In this document: piece after piece, positions 23,850-34,110 of the stretch | How the letters are laid out: every line of letters starts with the position of its first letter | Numbering within the stretch: position 1 is the first letter of the stretch | Source: Periplaneta americana | Taxonomy: Eukaryota; Arthropoda; Insecta; Blattodea; Blattidae | Direction: 5' to 3' | Assembly: GCF_040183065.1 (NCBI RefSeq) | Contig: NC_091130.1 | Span: forward strand, 28,070,359 to 28,134,358 | DNA length: 64,000 bases | Position numbers and translations under genes: made by a program | Notes under the pieces: model-generated | Told to the model about the DNA's origin: nothing | The model's database searches: none | The model's input: only the letters and a program-made list of their open reading frames with translations

Positions 23850-24650
23850 GGTACATCACATATTCGTTTGAGGTCTCGCCCACCTCATTGAATATTACAC
23901 GACTACTCTGAAGTAGCCAATGTGTATTATTACTATTTAATACGAGAAAAATTCGTACCGGCACCGGGAATCGAACCCAAGACCTCTCAGCTCTGCGCGC
24001 TGAGCGCTCTTTCCAACTGAGCTATGCCGGGACACGATTCACGGCGCCGGCCGAACCCCTCTCGTAGTGCTTTTTACGGCCTTACTACCCGCATTTGGGA
24101 CGATACACGTCATACATGCAGGAGCGCATATTTAAATGACTTTATGGCCATATTCAACATCAGTTTGTGAAAACTGCTAACAGTTAATACATTACATATT
24201 CGTTTGAGGTCTCGCCCACCCCATTGAATATTACATGACTACCGTCGACCGGGTATACTTTACACAAGGGGGGGTAACTTTACACATTTCTAGAAAAATG
24301 GTGTATTACAGTTTTAATAATGGCACACACTTCAGTCTACCACACATATGTGCTGTTGCCACATAGAATCAGTTCCACGGAGTTGCTACAGATTGTCTGT
24401 AATGTGCTGCCTTCTAAACATTTTTCTAGAAATGTGTAAAGTTACCCCCCTTGTGTAAAGTATACCCGGTTGACGGTACTCTGAAGTAGCCAATGTGTAT
24501 TATTACTATTTAATACGAGAAAAATTCGTACCGGCACCGGGAATCGAACCAAGGAAAGAGCGATCAGCGCGCAGAGCTGAGAGGTCCTGGGTTCGATTCC
24601 CGGTGCCGGTACGAATTTTTCTCGTATTAAGTAGTAATAACGTCAGATGA
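23850..24650 (-). repeat. Tandem tRNA-like repeat array (family a, ~336-bp unit), first array
   Basis: On the minus strand each unit has a tRNA-like head (CCCGGCATAGCTCAGTTGG, T arm GGGTTCGATTCCCGG), a GAATTTTTCTCGTATTAA stretch and a ~250-bp spacer with GAATATTAC, GCAGGAGCGCATATTTAAAT on the other strand. Complete head at 23958-24032. After removing the MITE at 24242-24476 the CGAG landmark recurs with a period of about 336 bp (23943, 24516). The last unit ends in a head-to-head palindrome (24505-24650) where the T arm and the flanking AATTTTTCTCG are inverted on each other. Confidence 0.75.
24242..24476. mobile_element. MITE (235 bp), TA target, inserted in the tRNA-like array
   Basis: Ends CCGTCGACCGGGTATACTTT and, inverted, CCGTCAACCGGGTATACTTT, with TA at 24240-24241 and 24477-24478. 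The sister unit at about 23888 reads GACTACTCTGAAG without it, so the empty site is in the window. TIRs extend about 60 bp (TTTACACATTTCTAGAAAAA). Confidence 0.88.
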
Positions 24651-24900
24651 ATACAGTACGTGTAAGATGTACAGATAAATACACATAAATAAGGTGTACA
24701 GAGGAATAAAATTAATTCATTTCCACACAACTATTTTTGCTTGTAACTTTCGACTCAGTCATTTCCGGACCAGGGTTCCTTATCTCAAAATGATACATGT
24801 ATCCTTCGCCATCATCCCTGAATGTTTGTAACACTAACCCGGAAACATTCTGTAAAAAGTTAAAACTAGAAAGACAATGGAAAGTGACAAAACAGAGGGG

Positions 24901-24915
24901 GGGGTGTGTCTGTGT

Positions 24916-24950
<35 letters not shown>

Positions 24951-24968
24951 TCTGTGTCTGTGTCTGTG

Positions 24969-25009
<41 letters not shown>

Positions 25010-25010
25010 T
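24901..25010. repeat. (TGTGCC)n/(TG)n microsatellite
   Basis: TGTGTC, TGTGCC hexamers grading into pure TG. Confidence 0.95.
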
Positions 25011-25506
25011 TTTTCCACTGTATTTATTATTTTTTTTCTTATTTTAATTATCTAAATCGTGTTTATTTATCACTTAACGCCAATATGTACCCCACTGTGT
25101 TGTTGTTTTTTATTATTAATCTATTTTTTGTGTACATTTTATTCAATTGTCGGTTTCTGATTTGATTATGTAAGTCCTACTTAATTGTAATCTAATATTA
25201 ATATGTATACCAATGTGTTTATTTTTATTTTTACTGTGTACATTTTTCTTTTTTTATTGAATTATCGGCTTCTGTTTTTACGTGATTCGCATTTGATTCT
25301 AAGAAATTAATATGTATTTCACAATGTTTATTTTTATTTTATGAGGTAAATTTTATGTAACTACCTCCTTTGATCTCATTATGTAATCAGTATGTAATTA
25401 CTTAATTCTGATCAAGTTTTATGTTCAACTGTGTACCTAAGCAAGTTTTAATCCTGGTTGAGTGTAAGAGAAGGCCTTAAGGCCTTAACTCTGCCAGGTT
25501 AAATAA
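25011..25506 (+). mobile_element. LINE 3' end (plus strand)
   Basis: Ends with CTGGTTGAGTGTAAGAGAAG, GGCCTTAACTCTGCCAGG and TTAAATAAAG followed by (ATT)n. This is a very common insect LINE 3' end. Upstream 400 bp are T-rich UTR-like. No coding. Confidence 0.7.
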
Positions 25507-25509
25507 AGC

Positions 25510-25571
<62 letters not shown>

Positions 25572-25585
25572 GAGAGAGAGAGAGA
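25507..25585. repeat. (ATT)n followed by (AG)n
   Basis: About 60 bp ATT and 18 bp AG, starting at the LINE tail. Confidence 0.95.
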
Positions 25586-26408
25586 CATGGGAATTGAGGT
25601 AAAATGAAAAGCAAGAGAGAGTGATGTAAAAAGAGGGAATTGTACTTGTGACGCAGGAATGAAAGCAATCAGTTTCCTTTACAGGCTGTTGGTTTACTTT
25701 AGAAATGAATCACTTCACAAATCTTTCTATAGAAATCTCCGGTTTGCATCTACTAAGAGCACACCGCAAGAGAAGATTGATTGTTCCTGCAAATTATACA
25801 ACACACATACAAACAAATAACAGGGAAAATCCATTAAATTGGATTCCCTGGGAAGCACTTCGTACAATACATCAATTCTTCCACACGTGTCAATTTCACC
25901 GGCAAGTGTGACGCGTAACTAGCACATAAAATTTCAATGCAGGTGAAATATTGGTCCATTACTAAAGAATTATCGTAGTCATCAATGTCTGCTTCCACAC
26001 AAGACAAGTCTAAAGCGACTCAAGTCCACACGCCGCTATTAAACAATAACTCGAATGATATTTCTAACAGTGCCGCGCCGTAGCTGCGTGATCTAACGCA
26101 GGCATGGGTACTACGTTCCCGCGCGGGCACTGTATACACTACCCCATTCATTTCTCTCTCCATAAATATTATATCTGTCTGTTTGTATGTATAGCAAGCA
26201 GAGATTGAAGTCAGTACCATAGCGTTCTAAGCAGGGGTGCGTAAAGTGGTGGAATGTAGCGAATAAATTGCAGATTTCGTTTTAATTTCCAAGGAACACA
26301 GGAACAAGACAATTTTGTTTTTATGAATGATGGTAAAACTGAATGCCTCAACTTTTCAGTAGAGATTTATGGGTGATTCTACGATTAGTGAACATTTCCA
26401 ACTTACAA
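25586..26408. other. No recognisable feature
   Basis: CAGGCATGGGTACTACG (26098) and CAGGGGTGCGTAAAG (26233) look like possible hAT ends, but no partner or duplication is found. Confidence 0.45.
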
Positions 26409-26555
26409 GCAGAGGACACGCTCTGTGTAACATGAAAGTACAAGACGTACTGTTTAAAGTCATACCTGGTATGGGTGGCCAATGACCCCTCGTTTTGGAA
26501 ATATTGGCTATTGTTTGTGACATACTTCCGTTAGGTGCCTAATAGGGAAGCATTA

Positions 26556-27079
26556 CAGCGTATTCCGAATCTCACCGGTCCGGTGGCATCAATGACGTCA
26601 CATTGCAGCGAAATAAGGAACAAAACTGCTGGAAAGATCGATGGCTGTCATGGCGACTGTACAAGTTGTTGTCTGTACTACGCTAGCAAAATTATGCGAA
26701 ATTTTCGTACTGCCATCTCGTTCAAAGAAAAGAGAGCATAAACAATTTATTTCTTGAACCGGTCGTAATAACTGGTCCGTTGACATGTTCGCTCATAAGC
26801 CAGTATTGTTTTTACGTTGTGCTCATTACAAACAATACAGCAGAACTAAAGCAGAACACACCGCCATGACACAACAGTGCACGGTGTCATTGGTCTGCTA
26901 ATTCCCGCCCTATACAAGAACCAATCAGATTCACTTATGGCGGCTGATGGAGACTGCCACCACCTCTGCAAGTTGATGGCACCGGTGCGACACCGGTGGA
27001 GCATCAATGACATCATCGGTGGAATTCGGAACACCGTGATGCCATCGGATTGCTCACCGGTGAGATTCGGAATACGCTC
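26556..27079. mobile_element. PIF/Harbinger-like MITE (524 bp), TTA target
   Basis: Ends are (C/G)AGCGTATTCCGAATCTC and its inverted copy, with TTA duplicated at 26553-26555 and 27080-27082. Arm 2 of the foldback reads AGCATTAGACTG at the equivalent place (about 27813), which is the empty site. A three-base TWA duplication is the Harbinger signature. CACCGGTG-type motifs repeat inside. No coding. Confidence 0.85.
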
Positions 27080-27082
27080 TTA

Positions 27083-27158
27083 GACTGTGTAACAGCGTAG
27101 CTCATATGGTTGGATGCTGAGTTGTTATCGAGGCAACCCCAGTCCGAATCCTAATGCC
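27083..27158 (+). repeat. tRNA-like segment in foldback arm 1
   Basis: GTAACAGCGTAGCTCATATGG resembles an A box and CCAGTCCGAATCC a worn B box. The inverted partner at 27735-27808 keeps GAGTTCGAATCTT. A tRNA-derived repeat, not a tRNA gene. Confidence 0.55.
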
Positions 27159-27175
27159 TTCTCACTTTTTAAAGC

Positions 27176-27179
27176 TTGA

Positions 27180-27234
<55 letters not shown>

Positions 27235-27236
27235 GC

Positions 27237-27279
<43 letters not shown>

Positions 27280-27281
27280 TT
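27176..27281. repeat. (ATT)n microsatellite
   Basis: About 105 bp with one GCT interruption. Confidence 0.95.
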
Positions 27282-27339
27282 AATTCACTTTCAGTTGTCA
27301 GTTCCTATATTCAAAGCCATGTTGAAATATGCGTGATAT

Positions 27340-27492
27340 GCATCAAAATTGATAAACGAACGAGAAGTGTTTGTGAATGTGAAGGATATCTGTTTCGCAA
27401 CAGAAGTGCGGAAAAATGTGTGTGACTGTGGACAACCTTCTTTCATTTGCTGTGCACGGTGCAGGAAATATGTATGTTTTGTGTGTGTTTTA
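27340..27492 (+). pseudogene. Cysteine-rich coding scrap, possibly a transposase tail
   Basis: One frame reads KNVCDCGQPSFICCARCRK then YVCFVCVL before a TGA. The C-x-C...CC..C....C..C spacing resembles the cysteine-rich C-terminus of piggyBac-type transposases, but I cannot confirm it. Upstream is interrupted by stops. Confidence 0.3.
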
Positions 27493-28201
27493 TGACATCA
27501 TAATGAATCGGGTACAAAATGAAATGGAATAGCTGCTACAGAAATAGAACAGACACCAGTGACACATCTTACCTTACTACGTGAGCAGTATTTCATTGTT
27601 TATCAATACAATGTTAGTTAATTAGTAATTTGTTTAAAACATGATGAAGCTTTCAATACATTGAGAAATATGATGGGTATGTAAATAGATAACTGTGATC
27701 ACAATATTAATCATTATTAAAAGAAAAAAATATAGGACCAGTTAAGATTCGAACTCAGGTTGCCTGGGTAAGAACTAAGCACCCAACCATATGGGCTACG
27801 CTGTTACACAGTCTAATGCTTCCCTATTAAGCACCTAACGGAAGTACGTCACAAACAATAGCCAATATTTTCAAAACGAGGGGTCATTGGCCACCCATAC
27901 CAGGTATGACTTTAAACAGTACGTCTTGTACTTTCATCTCACATAATCTTATTTAAGTCGGTGTTATACAGAGCGTGACCTCTCCATGTGAATAAAAAAT
28001 TATTTTTGAAGTTAAAAAAAAAAACAAATGAGATAACAAATTTTCTCGGTACCGTACTAACTAGGTCATATTTCACAGGGCTCAATTTTCATAAACAGCT
28101 GTTTTGAACTTATTAAAAAGTTGATGCTCCATATTAATGACATTGCGGTCATGCTAATGATTCAATCCTTAATTTCAATGCTTAAATCTTGTAGAAAACC
28201 T

Positions 28202-28210
28202 GTAATAATA

Positions 28211-28255
<45 letters not shown>

Positions 28256-28593
28256 CCATGGCGCTACAGCCCGTGAAGGGCCTAGACCGACCAGCCGGCT
28301 GCTGGCCTCACGCCCATATGTCGAAGCAGAGGTGGACGATCATCCAACCAGAATGAAGGTATCGTGTGGTTAGCACGATGATCCCCCCAGCCGTTATAGC
28401 TGGTATTCGAAACCGGATTTCGTTACCTATCGTAGCTCCCCAAGTGCATCACGATGCTGGGTGGGCACCGGTCCCATACACTGGCCGAAATTTCATGAAA
28501 AAATTTCTTCCCCCAGAGGACTCGAACCAGCGCGCATTCCGTAACGCGAGTCCTAGGCGGGATGCCTTAGACCGCGACGCCACGGCGCGGGAC
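28202..28593 (-). mobile_element. tRNA-derived SINE with (AAT)n tail, 11-bp TSD
   Basis: On the minus strand: head CGCGCCGTGGCGTCGCGGTC, B box CTGGTTCGAGTCCTC, body with GGCCAGTGTATGGGACCGG and GCTGGTCGGTCTAGGCCCTT, and a 3' tail of TTA units. The 11-base GTAGAAAACCT at 28191-28201 and 28594-28604 flanks it. Full-length, Leu-tRNA-like head. Confidence 0.9.
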
Positions 28594-28604
28594 GTAGAAA
28601 ACCT

Positions 28605-29765
28605 ATAACCTAATAAAAACCAACCATGTAAAAAAAATCGCTTAATTTTTTTTAAATATTCATATGTTTCGTAACTAGGCTCTTTATACATAGAAATTGT
28701 TGCTATGAATGTACTAGTAATTTGCGTTACAAGAGCGGTATGTTGAAGTTTTCATGTTCGAGGAAAAGTTTGAAAAAGCGAAACATAGTTGAGCTTTTTA
28801 ATTTCCGAGAATTGAAAGAAAACATACCGCTCATGTATCGTACATTATTTTGTGCGAAGATCGTTTATTACATACCTGAAAGAGGAATTTCTAATTAGTT
28901 GCAATGAAATCTCCATCTTGGTTTCTGTTCAATGATGGCAAATTTGCAAAACAAAAATATCTATCTTCAACATTGTTGTTTTAAAACGTTTTCTGTGTTT
29001 ACTATACTCCAGCAGGCCGTGATATACGTCTGTCCTTTTTCCCCCCCCCAATCTATGATGAGTCTGGAATCTTATTGATTTTTTCACGGCTTCCTTAATG
29101 TTACTTGCATCACGAATGCAGTAACTTTAGTGGAGTTGTAGAGTTTACTTAATTTTTGCAAATATTTAAAAACAATAATTAACAGTACAATTTAGGTGAA
29201 ATTGCAGTGGTAAGTTTCCAATTTATAATTATTACTATATTGAACGTCTCTAAAAATAATATGTTAAAATCCTAAAGCAGTAAAATCAATATGTCACTTA
29301 AGCGGTAAGAAGAGGGAAATTGTTGTGTGTGTTAGGTTGGGACTATTGAATGTGGAATTTTAGACTTTCCGAGGATTGGTTTTGTGCGGAAACCAAGCAA
29401 ATACGCACGATCTCGCACAAATGTAATTTAATTTAAATTTAGTTTGTTTACTTTGGGCCAATAACTTGTCAAAATATAAATCACACATGCTTCAGTAAAA
29501 ACTAAATAGAACTGTCATTAGCATCGCAGAGCATCATTGAAATGAACAAAATACATCCGTGCTAATGACATTGATGATGGCCATGTCAACGATAATGTAG
29601 TCATCTTTGATCTGTCTCTTCTAGAAATCAGATTGTACTGTCCCCAAGTTTGGGTTCTTGATATTGAACATTTCAATAAATACAGTAAATGTAGTATCTA
29701 CATAATGATTAATTTTTGGTTGTACAGAATTTATATATTATGGTAATAATTAAGAGAAGAAAAAT
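28605..29765. other. 1.2 kb with no recognisable gene
   Basis: AT-rich, no motif recognised. Confidence 0.5.
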
Positions 29766-29769
29766 TCGC

Positions 29770-29830
29770 TTCGCCCCGGGTCCTTGGTTCCAAGCGCTCT
29801 AACCACTGAACTACGCCGAAGTTCAATCCA
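29770..29830 (-). repeat. tRNA-like repeat (family c)
   Basis: The minus strand reads GGCGTAGTTCAGTGGTTAGA and then GAAGCGAATTTTTCTTCTC, like the heads and the GAATTTTTCTC stretch of tRNA-like families a and b. T arm degraded. Confidence 0.45.
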
Positions 29831-29965
29831 CAACATTGGATCGAATCCCTATTCTCTAGTGTTTTTCCTTTGTGGACTTACTTCTTGTGGAATCCCGGCT
29901 AACAAATCACTCAATTGAGTGCGCTCCTTGTATAATGGCACTTGACTTAATATAATAAATTTCTG

Positions 29966-30216
29966 CACATTTAAAGGACTAAATTAAAATTTATTTCAAT
30001 AATTCATTATCTTAATACACTGCTATCTTAAATTGACTGAACATACTTGGAATTAAATCAATGGCTTTCCGAAAACACGCCATAAAATATTTCATACAAA
30101 ACAATTTTTATCTCTAAAAGAAGCCAGAAACGAGCAAAATTGTACTAAATTTTTTGTTTGAAATATCTCAAAGAATAATTCCCTAAAATTAATGACAATA
30201 TTTGCGGTACACTCTG
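29966..30216. mobile_element. Partial copy of the TIR element at 45025-45796
   Basis: Matches 45540-45796 (AAATTGACTGAACATA, GAAATATCTCAAAGAATAA) and ends in CACTCTG before TA (30217-30218). Only the right half is present. Confidence 0.65.
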
Positions 30217-30315
30217 TATATATGGAAACAGAGAAAAAAATATTCAAAATTAATTTCAGATATCTCAATAGACTACAAATTTAAGTCCTCGGCATCACTT
30301 CATTTCATCCCTTTG

Positions 30316-30424
30316 ATTTGATTACCTGGTTGGGTTTTTCCGAGGTTTTCCCCAACCAAAAGGCAAATGCTGGGTAATCTTATGGCGAATCCTTGGACCT
30401 CACCTCATCTCACTACATCTTGCC
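30316..30424 (+). mobile_element. SINE fragment
   Basis: GATTACCTGGTTGGGTTTTT, CGAGGTTTTCCCCAACC and GCTGGGTAATCTTATGGCG are the core of the SINE at 42582. Head and 3' end are missing. Confidence 0.75.
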
Positions 30425-31027
30425 AAAATATTGTAAAAAAATTGCACAAAATTCTAAAAATTGTAGAAAATTACTAAATTGTAAAACTGTAAAAATTGTA
30501 AAATATTGTAAAAATTTGTTAAAATTGTAATTGTAATATCACCATTTAATTCGAGAAAAATTCGTTCTGGCACCGGGAATGGAACCCGGGACCTCTCAGC
30601 TCTACGCGCTGAGTGCTTTGTCCAACTGAGCTATGCCGGGACACGATCCACGGTGCCGGCCGAACTCCTCTCGTAATGTTTTACGGCCTTACTACCTGCA
30701 CTTTAGACAATGTAAGTCATACATGCAGGAGCGCATATTTAAATGACTTTATGGCCATATTCAACCTCAGTTTGTGACAACTGCTAACAGTTAATACAAC
30801 ACATATTCATTATATATGAGGTCACGCCTACCTCACTGAATATTACACGACTACTATGAAGTAGCCAATGTGTATTATCACCATTTAATTCGAGAAAAAT
30901 TCGTTCCGGCACCGGGAATCGAACCCGGGACCTCTCAGCTCTACGCGCTGAGTGCTCTGTCCAACTGAGCTATGCCGGGACTTTGTCTAAAGTGCAGGTA
31001 GTAAGGCCGTAAAACATTACGAGAGGA

Positions 31028-31584
31028 TATATATTATTATAATGTACCGAAGTACATATGATATTTCCATGCAGATATTCTGCATCATCATACGATGAAA
31101 GAGTAATGGAACGGAGAAAAATTCTCTCCGGCGCCGGGATTTGACCCCGGGTTTTCAGCTCTACGTGCTGACGCTTTATCCACTAAACCACACCGGATTC
31201 CACCCCGGCGTCGGAAGAATCCTCTCAGTTTTAAGTTCCAACTTCGGTACATTATAATAATATATATGATATGCGTAAATCACTTCGTGATTTAAGACAG
31301 CGCTTATTCCGTCGGATCCCGGCCAACTAGTCACTCATTACGAGTGCACCTCAGCACATGTGTGGACTTCGGTCCTAGGTTCATAGATATCTATGACGTA
31401 GTGCAGAGGGCGACCACTAGAGGGAACCCAAGAGTTGGAACTTAAAACTGAGACGATTCTTCCGACGCCGGGGTGGAATCCGGTGTGGCTTAGTGGATAA
31501 AGCGTCAGCACGTAGAGCTGAAAACCCGGGTTCAAATCCCGGCACCGGAGAGAATTTTTCTCCGTTCCATTACTCTTTCATCGT
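31028..31584. mobile_element. Foldback insertion of tRNA-like family b, 12-bp TSD
   Basis: ATTACGAGAGGA is duplicated at 31016-31027 and 31585-31596, and removing the insert restores a family-a unit. Two inverted tRNA-like segments of about 150 bp (31085-31223 on minus, 31432-31585 on plus) flank a 210-bp spacer. Confidence 0.8.
31479..31549 (+). repeat. tRNA-like cloverleaf (71 nt) in the family-b repeat
   Basis: All stems pair: acceptor TCCGGTG/CACCGGA (7), D stem GCTT/AAGC, anticodon stem TCAGC/GCTGA, T stem CCGGG/CCCGG with loop TTCAAAT. The anticodon position reads GTA (Tyr), but base 33 is C instead of the universal T, and the D loop and flanks match a repeat. The inverted partner on minus (about 31130-31200) has T-arm and acceptor changes. 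I call it a SINE-type head, not a functional tRNA. Confidence 0.6.
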
Positions 31585-31812
31585 ATTACGAGAGGAGTTC
31601 GGCCGGCACCGTGGATCGTGTCCCGGCATAGCTCAGTTGAACAGAGCACTCATATATAATGAATATGTGATGTTGTAATTGTAATATTCTAAAATGTTGA
31701 CTTGTTCCACATCTTAAAGCTTCATTGCTCATGCAAGATCTATGGAATATAATAGGTCTAAATGAATGAATGAATGAATGAATGAATGAATGAATGAATG
31801 AATGAATGAAAT

Positions 31813-32700
31813 AGTAAATTATAGTGACATATTTAAAAATATTGGCATGACAATATAACGAATGGTAGTTTGAATTACAGTACGCAAGGTAATATTCTTT
31901 TCTACTTTAAAATTTAATTAAATTCTGTAATCCTTTACACGATAATCCCAGAGGGAGCCTAGACGGGTCTTTGAAATGAAATCAAAGCTGCATTTCCATG
32001 GTAATACATTGTTCGGCTACCTTCTATGTGTATAACGGTTACTGCTGACATATATATATGACCAACATGGCTCGATGTATGCAATATGCTGCATATAGTC
32101 TTGTAGATCTCACACACACACACACACACACTTGTTCTATTCCCGGTACTTCTCTAAATAATATATACCATTTCATATCTCTAACGTGTCCATGTACACG
32201 TAAATAAACCTTGATAGGAGTTTCATTAAAGTTAGGATCAAGGTACTGTGAATTCATTTGTGTCAAACTTGTGGGCATTATTAAATACAGAACCAGACAG
32301 ATATATTAGGTCTACATTCGTTAAGTTAAAAGAAGTATATGTTTAAATCCAAGGTTTAATATCATCCACACATTAAAAAAAAACATAATATCTGGTTTTG
32401 TATTTTCACTCTTGTGACTCCTGAACAATTTCTGAATAAGCAAACATCACTGCTAAATACTTATTAAAAATAGATGTATCTTCTTCTTCTTCTTCGTCTG
32501 CATTTTCCCTCCCAGAAGTTCACCGTTTTCAGCCGCCACAGATACCCTTGCCAGACAGGTCACAAATGAGATTTCAGACGAAGAGATATCCTGGTCCTCC
32601 AGGTTGAGGCTTAGGGCAACGGGTTTGCAACTTGTTCACCGTAAAAACTTCTTAATCGCGTGTAATGCAAGACAGTGCTTTACCTGCAGACTTACTAAAG
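31813..32700. other. No recognisable gene; short (CA)n at 32110-32130
   Basis: A small (CTT)n run lies near 32473-32492. Nothing else recognised. Confidence 0.5.
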
Positions 32701-33160
32701 GCTTTACCAATAACCATAAATGTATTTAAAAATAGGCTTAAGAACTTTGCTAATAGATGGTAGTATATAATGCACACTATTTAAAAGGTGTAATTGATGT
32801 TTTGTTATTTGAAGTGTAGTATCAGTGAAGAAGTGTGTTGTGTCAGTGAAGTGTGTTTGTGTCAGTAAAGTTTTATAGTTTATAGTCGTAGAGCAAAGTA
32901 TTTGAATAGTGAAATGTTTTTGAAGTGTTAGTGAAATGAGGATAGTATCAGTGAAATGTGTCGTAGTACCAGTACAGTGAGTCAGTTGACAGCGAAATTA
33001 GTATAGTGCTGAAAGATAATTGTGCATGTATGAACATATCATACTCGTGGGTTTTAGTTCGAACTTAAGATACAAATTAAATTTACTTTAAATGTTATTT
33101 TAAATGATCTTGCTTCATTTAATTTAGGATGCTCCTTGTTAATTTTATTATAATATTGCC

Positions 33161-33209
<49 letters not shown>

Positions 33210-33283
33210 TGTATTTATTATTAATTGTCATTATTGAGTGTAATTAGTTAACACTGCCACCGGGTATTTTGCCATTTGCTGTG
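32701..33283 (+). mobile_element. LINE-like 3' UTR with degenerate GTGTCAGTGAAG repeats
   Basis: GTCAGTGAAGTGTG-type phrases recur at 32822-32960, then an (ATT)n run (33163-33207), then a second 3'-end-like phrase CACTGCCACCGGGTATTTTG, GCTGTGTGAATACATAC running into the ATAC array. The pattern of UTR then simple-repeat tail suggests two adjacent LINE tails; family not named. Confidence 0.45.
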
Positions 33284-33695
33284 TGAATACATACATACAT
33301 ACATACTGTACATACATACATACATATTGTACATACACACTATACATACATACAGTACATATATACATACTGTACATACATACATATTGTACATACACAC
33401 TATACATACATACATACATACATACATACATACATACATACATACATACATACATACATACTGTGCATACATACATACATACTGTGCATGCATGCATACA
33501 TACATACACACTATACATACATACATACATACATACATACATACATACATACATACATACATACATACATACATACATACATACATACATACATACATAC
33601 ATACATACTGTGCATACATACATACATACTGTGCATGCATGCATACATACATACATACATACATACATACATACATACATACATACATACATACA

Positions 33696-33726
<31 letters not shown>

Positions 33727-34110
33727 TGTACATACACACTATACATACATACATACATACAGTACATATATACATACTGTACATACATACATATTGTACA
33801 TACACATTATACATACATACATACATACATACATACATACATACATACATACATACATACATACATACATACATACATACATACATACATACATACATAC
33901 ATACATACATACATACTGTGCATGCATGCATACATACACACTATACATACATACATACATACATACATACATACATACATACACACTATACATACATACA
34001 TACATACATACATACATACATACATACATACATACATACATACATACATACATACATACATACATACATACATACATACATACTGTGCATACATACATAC
34101 TGTACATATA
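33284..34110. repeat. (ATAC)n array of about 0.8 kb with higher-order variants
   Basis: Mostly ATAC units with recurring variant blocks: TGTACATACACACTATAC, AGTACATATATAC and CTGTGCATGCATGCATAC each occur two or more times. A block at about 33315-33410 is repeated at about 33718-33820. The open frames through it on both strands (HTYIHTYI, CMYVCMYV) are artefacts. Confidence 0.95.

Larger units (their letters stand above)
23351..24832. repeat. Inverted repeat pair of about 115 bp
   Basis: The left arm 23351-23470 (TTACAAACTTTCAGGGATGA ... AAAATAGTTGTGTGGAA) is the reverse complement of 24718-24832, about 90 percent by eye. Between them are a host-like unique 370 bp and a tRNA-like array. These may be the terminal repeats of a composite element, or two copies of one repeat. 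Confidence 0.65.
26409..27985. mobile_element. Large foldback structure with tRNA-like arms
   Basis: Arm 1 (26409-26555 continued at 27083-27158) is the reverse complement of arm 2 (27735-27985). Matching landmarks are GTACAAGACGTACTGTTTAA, ACCTGGTATGGGTGGCCAAT and the tRNA-like ACTGTGTAACAGCGTAGC. Arm 1 has lost about 25 bp relative to arm 2 and carries a Harbinger-like MITE. The centre holds microsatellites and a cysteine-rich coding scrap. Confidence 0.7.
30540..31672. mobile_element. Composite tRNA-like block, 15-bp TSD
   Basis: Contains two minus-strand family-a heads (30567-30641 and 30906-30980; period 339 bp), then switches at about 30981 to plus orientation, where a family-a unit (GCAGGTAGTAAGGCCGTAAA ... 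GTCCCGGCATAGCTCAGTTG) is itself split by a 557-bp family-b insertion. The right end (31651-31671) is the inverted copy of 30805-30825. A single 15-base duplication around the whole block suggests it moved, or arose, as one unit. Confidence 0.7.
30425..31812 (+). mobile_element. LINE 3' UTR split by a tRNA-like block, ending in (TGAA)n
   Basis: Repeated TTGTAAAA units at 30425-30539 continue after the insertion at 31673 as TGTAATATTCTAAAATGTTG, CATCTTAAAGCTTCATTGCT and a TGAA tail (31765-31810). The 15-base TTGTAATTGTAATAT is present on both sides (30525-30539, 31673-31687). The 3' end is of a type seen in insect non-LTR elements. Confidence 0.65.

Noticed and set aside
23958..24032. Functional tRNA gene on the minus strand
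   Set aside because: The anticodon loop is nine bases unless an extra pair is formed, the acceptor has a mismatch, and the unit is tandemly repeated.
25797..26240. Possible hAT ends CAGGCATGGG and CAGGGGTGCG
   Set aside because: No inverted partner and no 8-bp duplication found nearby.
31479..31549. Functional tRNA-Tyr gene
   Set aside because: The cloverleaf is complete but U33 is C, no intron as usual for animal tRNA-Tyr, no clear pol III terminator right after it, and the sequence is part of a repeat with inverted copies.
33284..34110. CRISPR-like repeat array
   Set aside because: Units are tetranucleotides without unique spacers, and the genome is eukaryotic.
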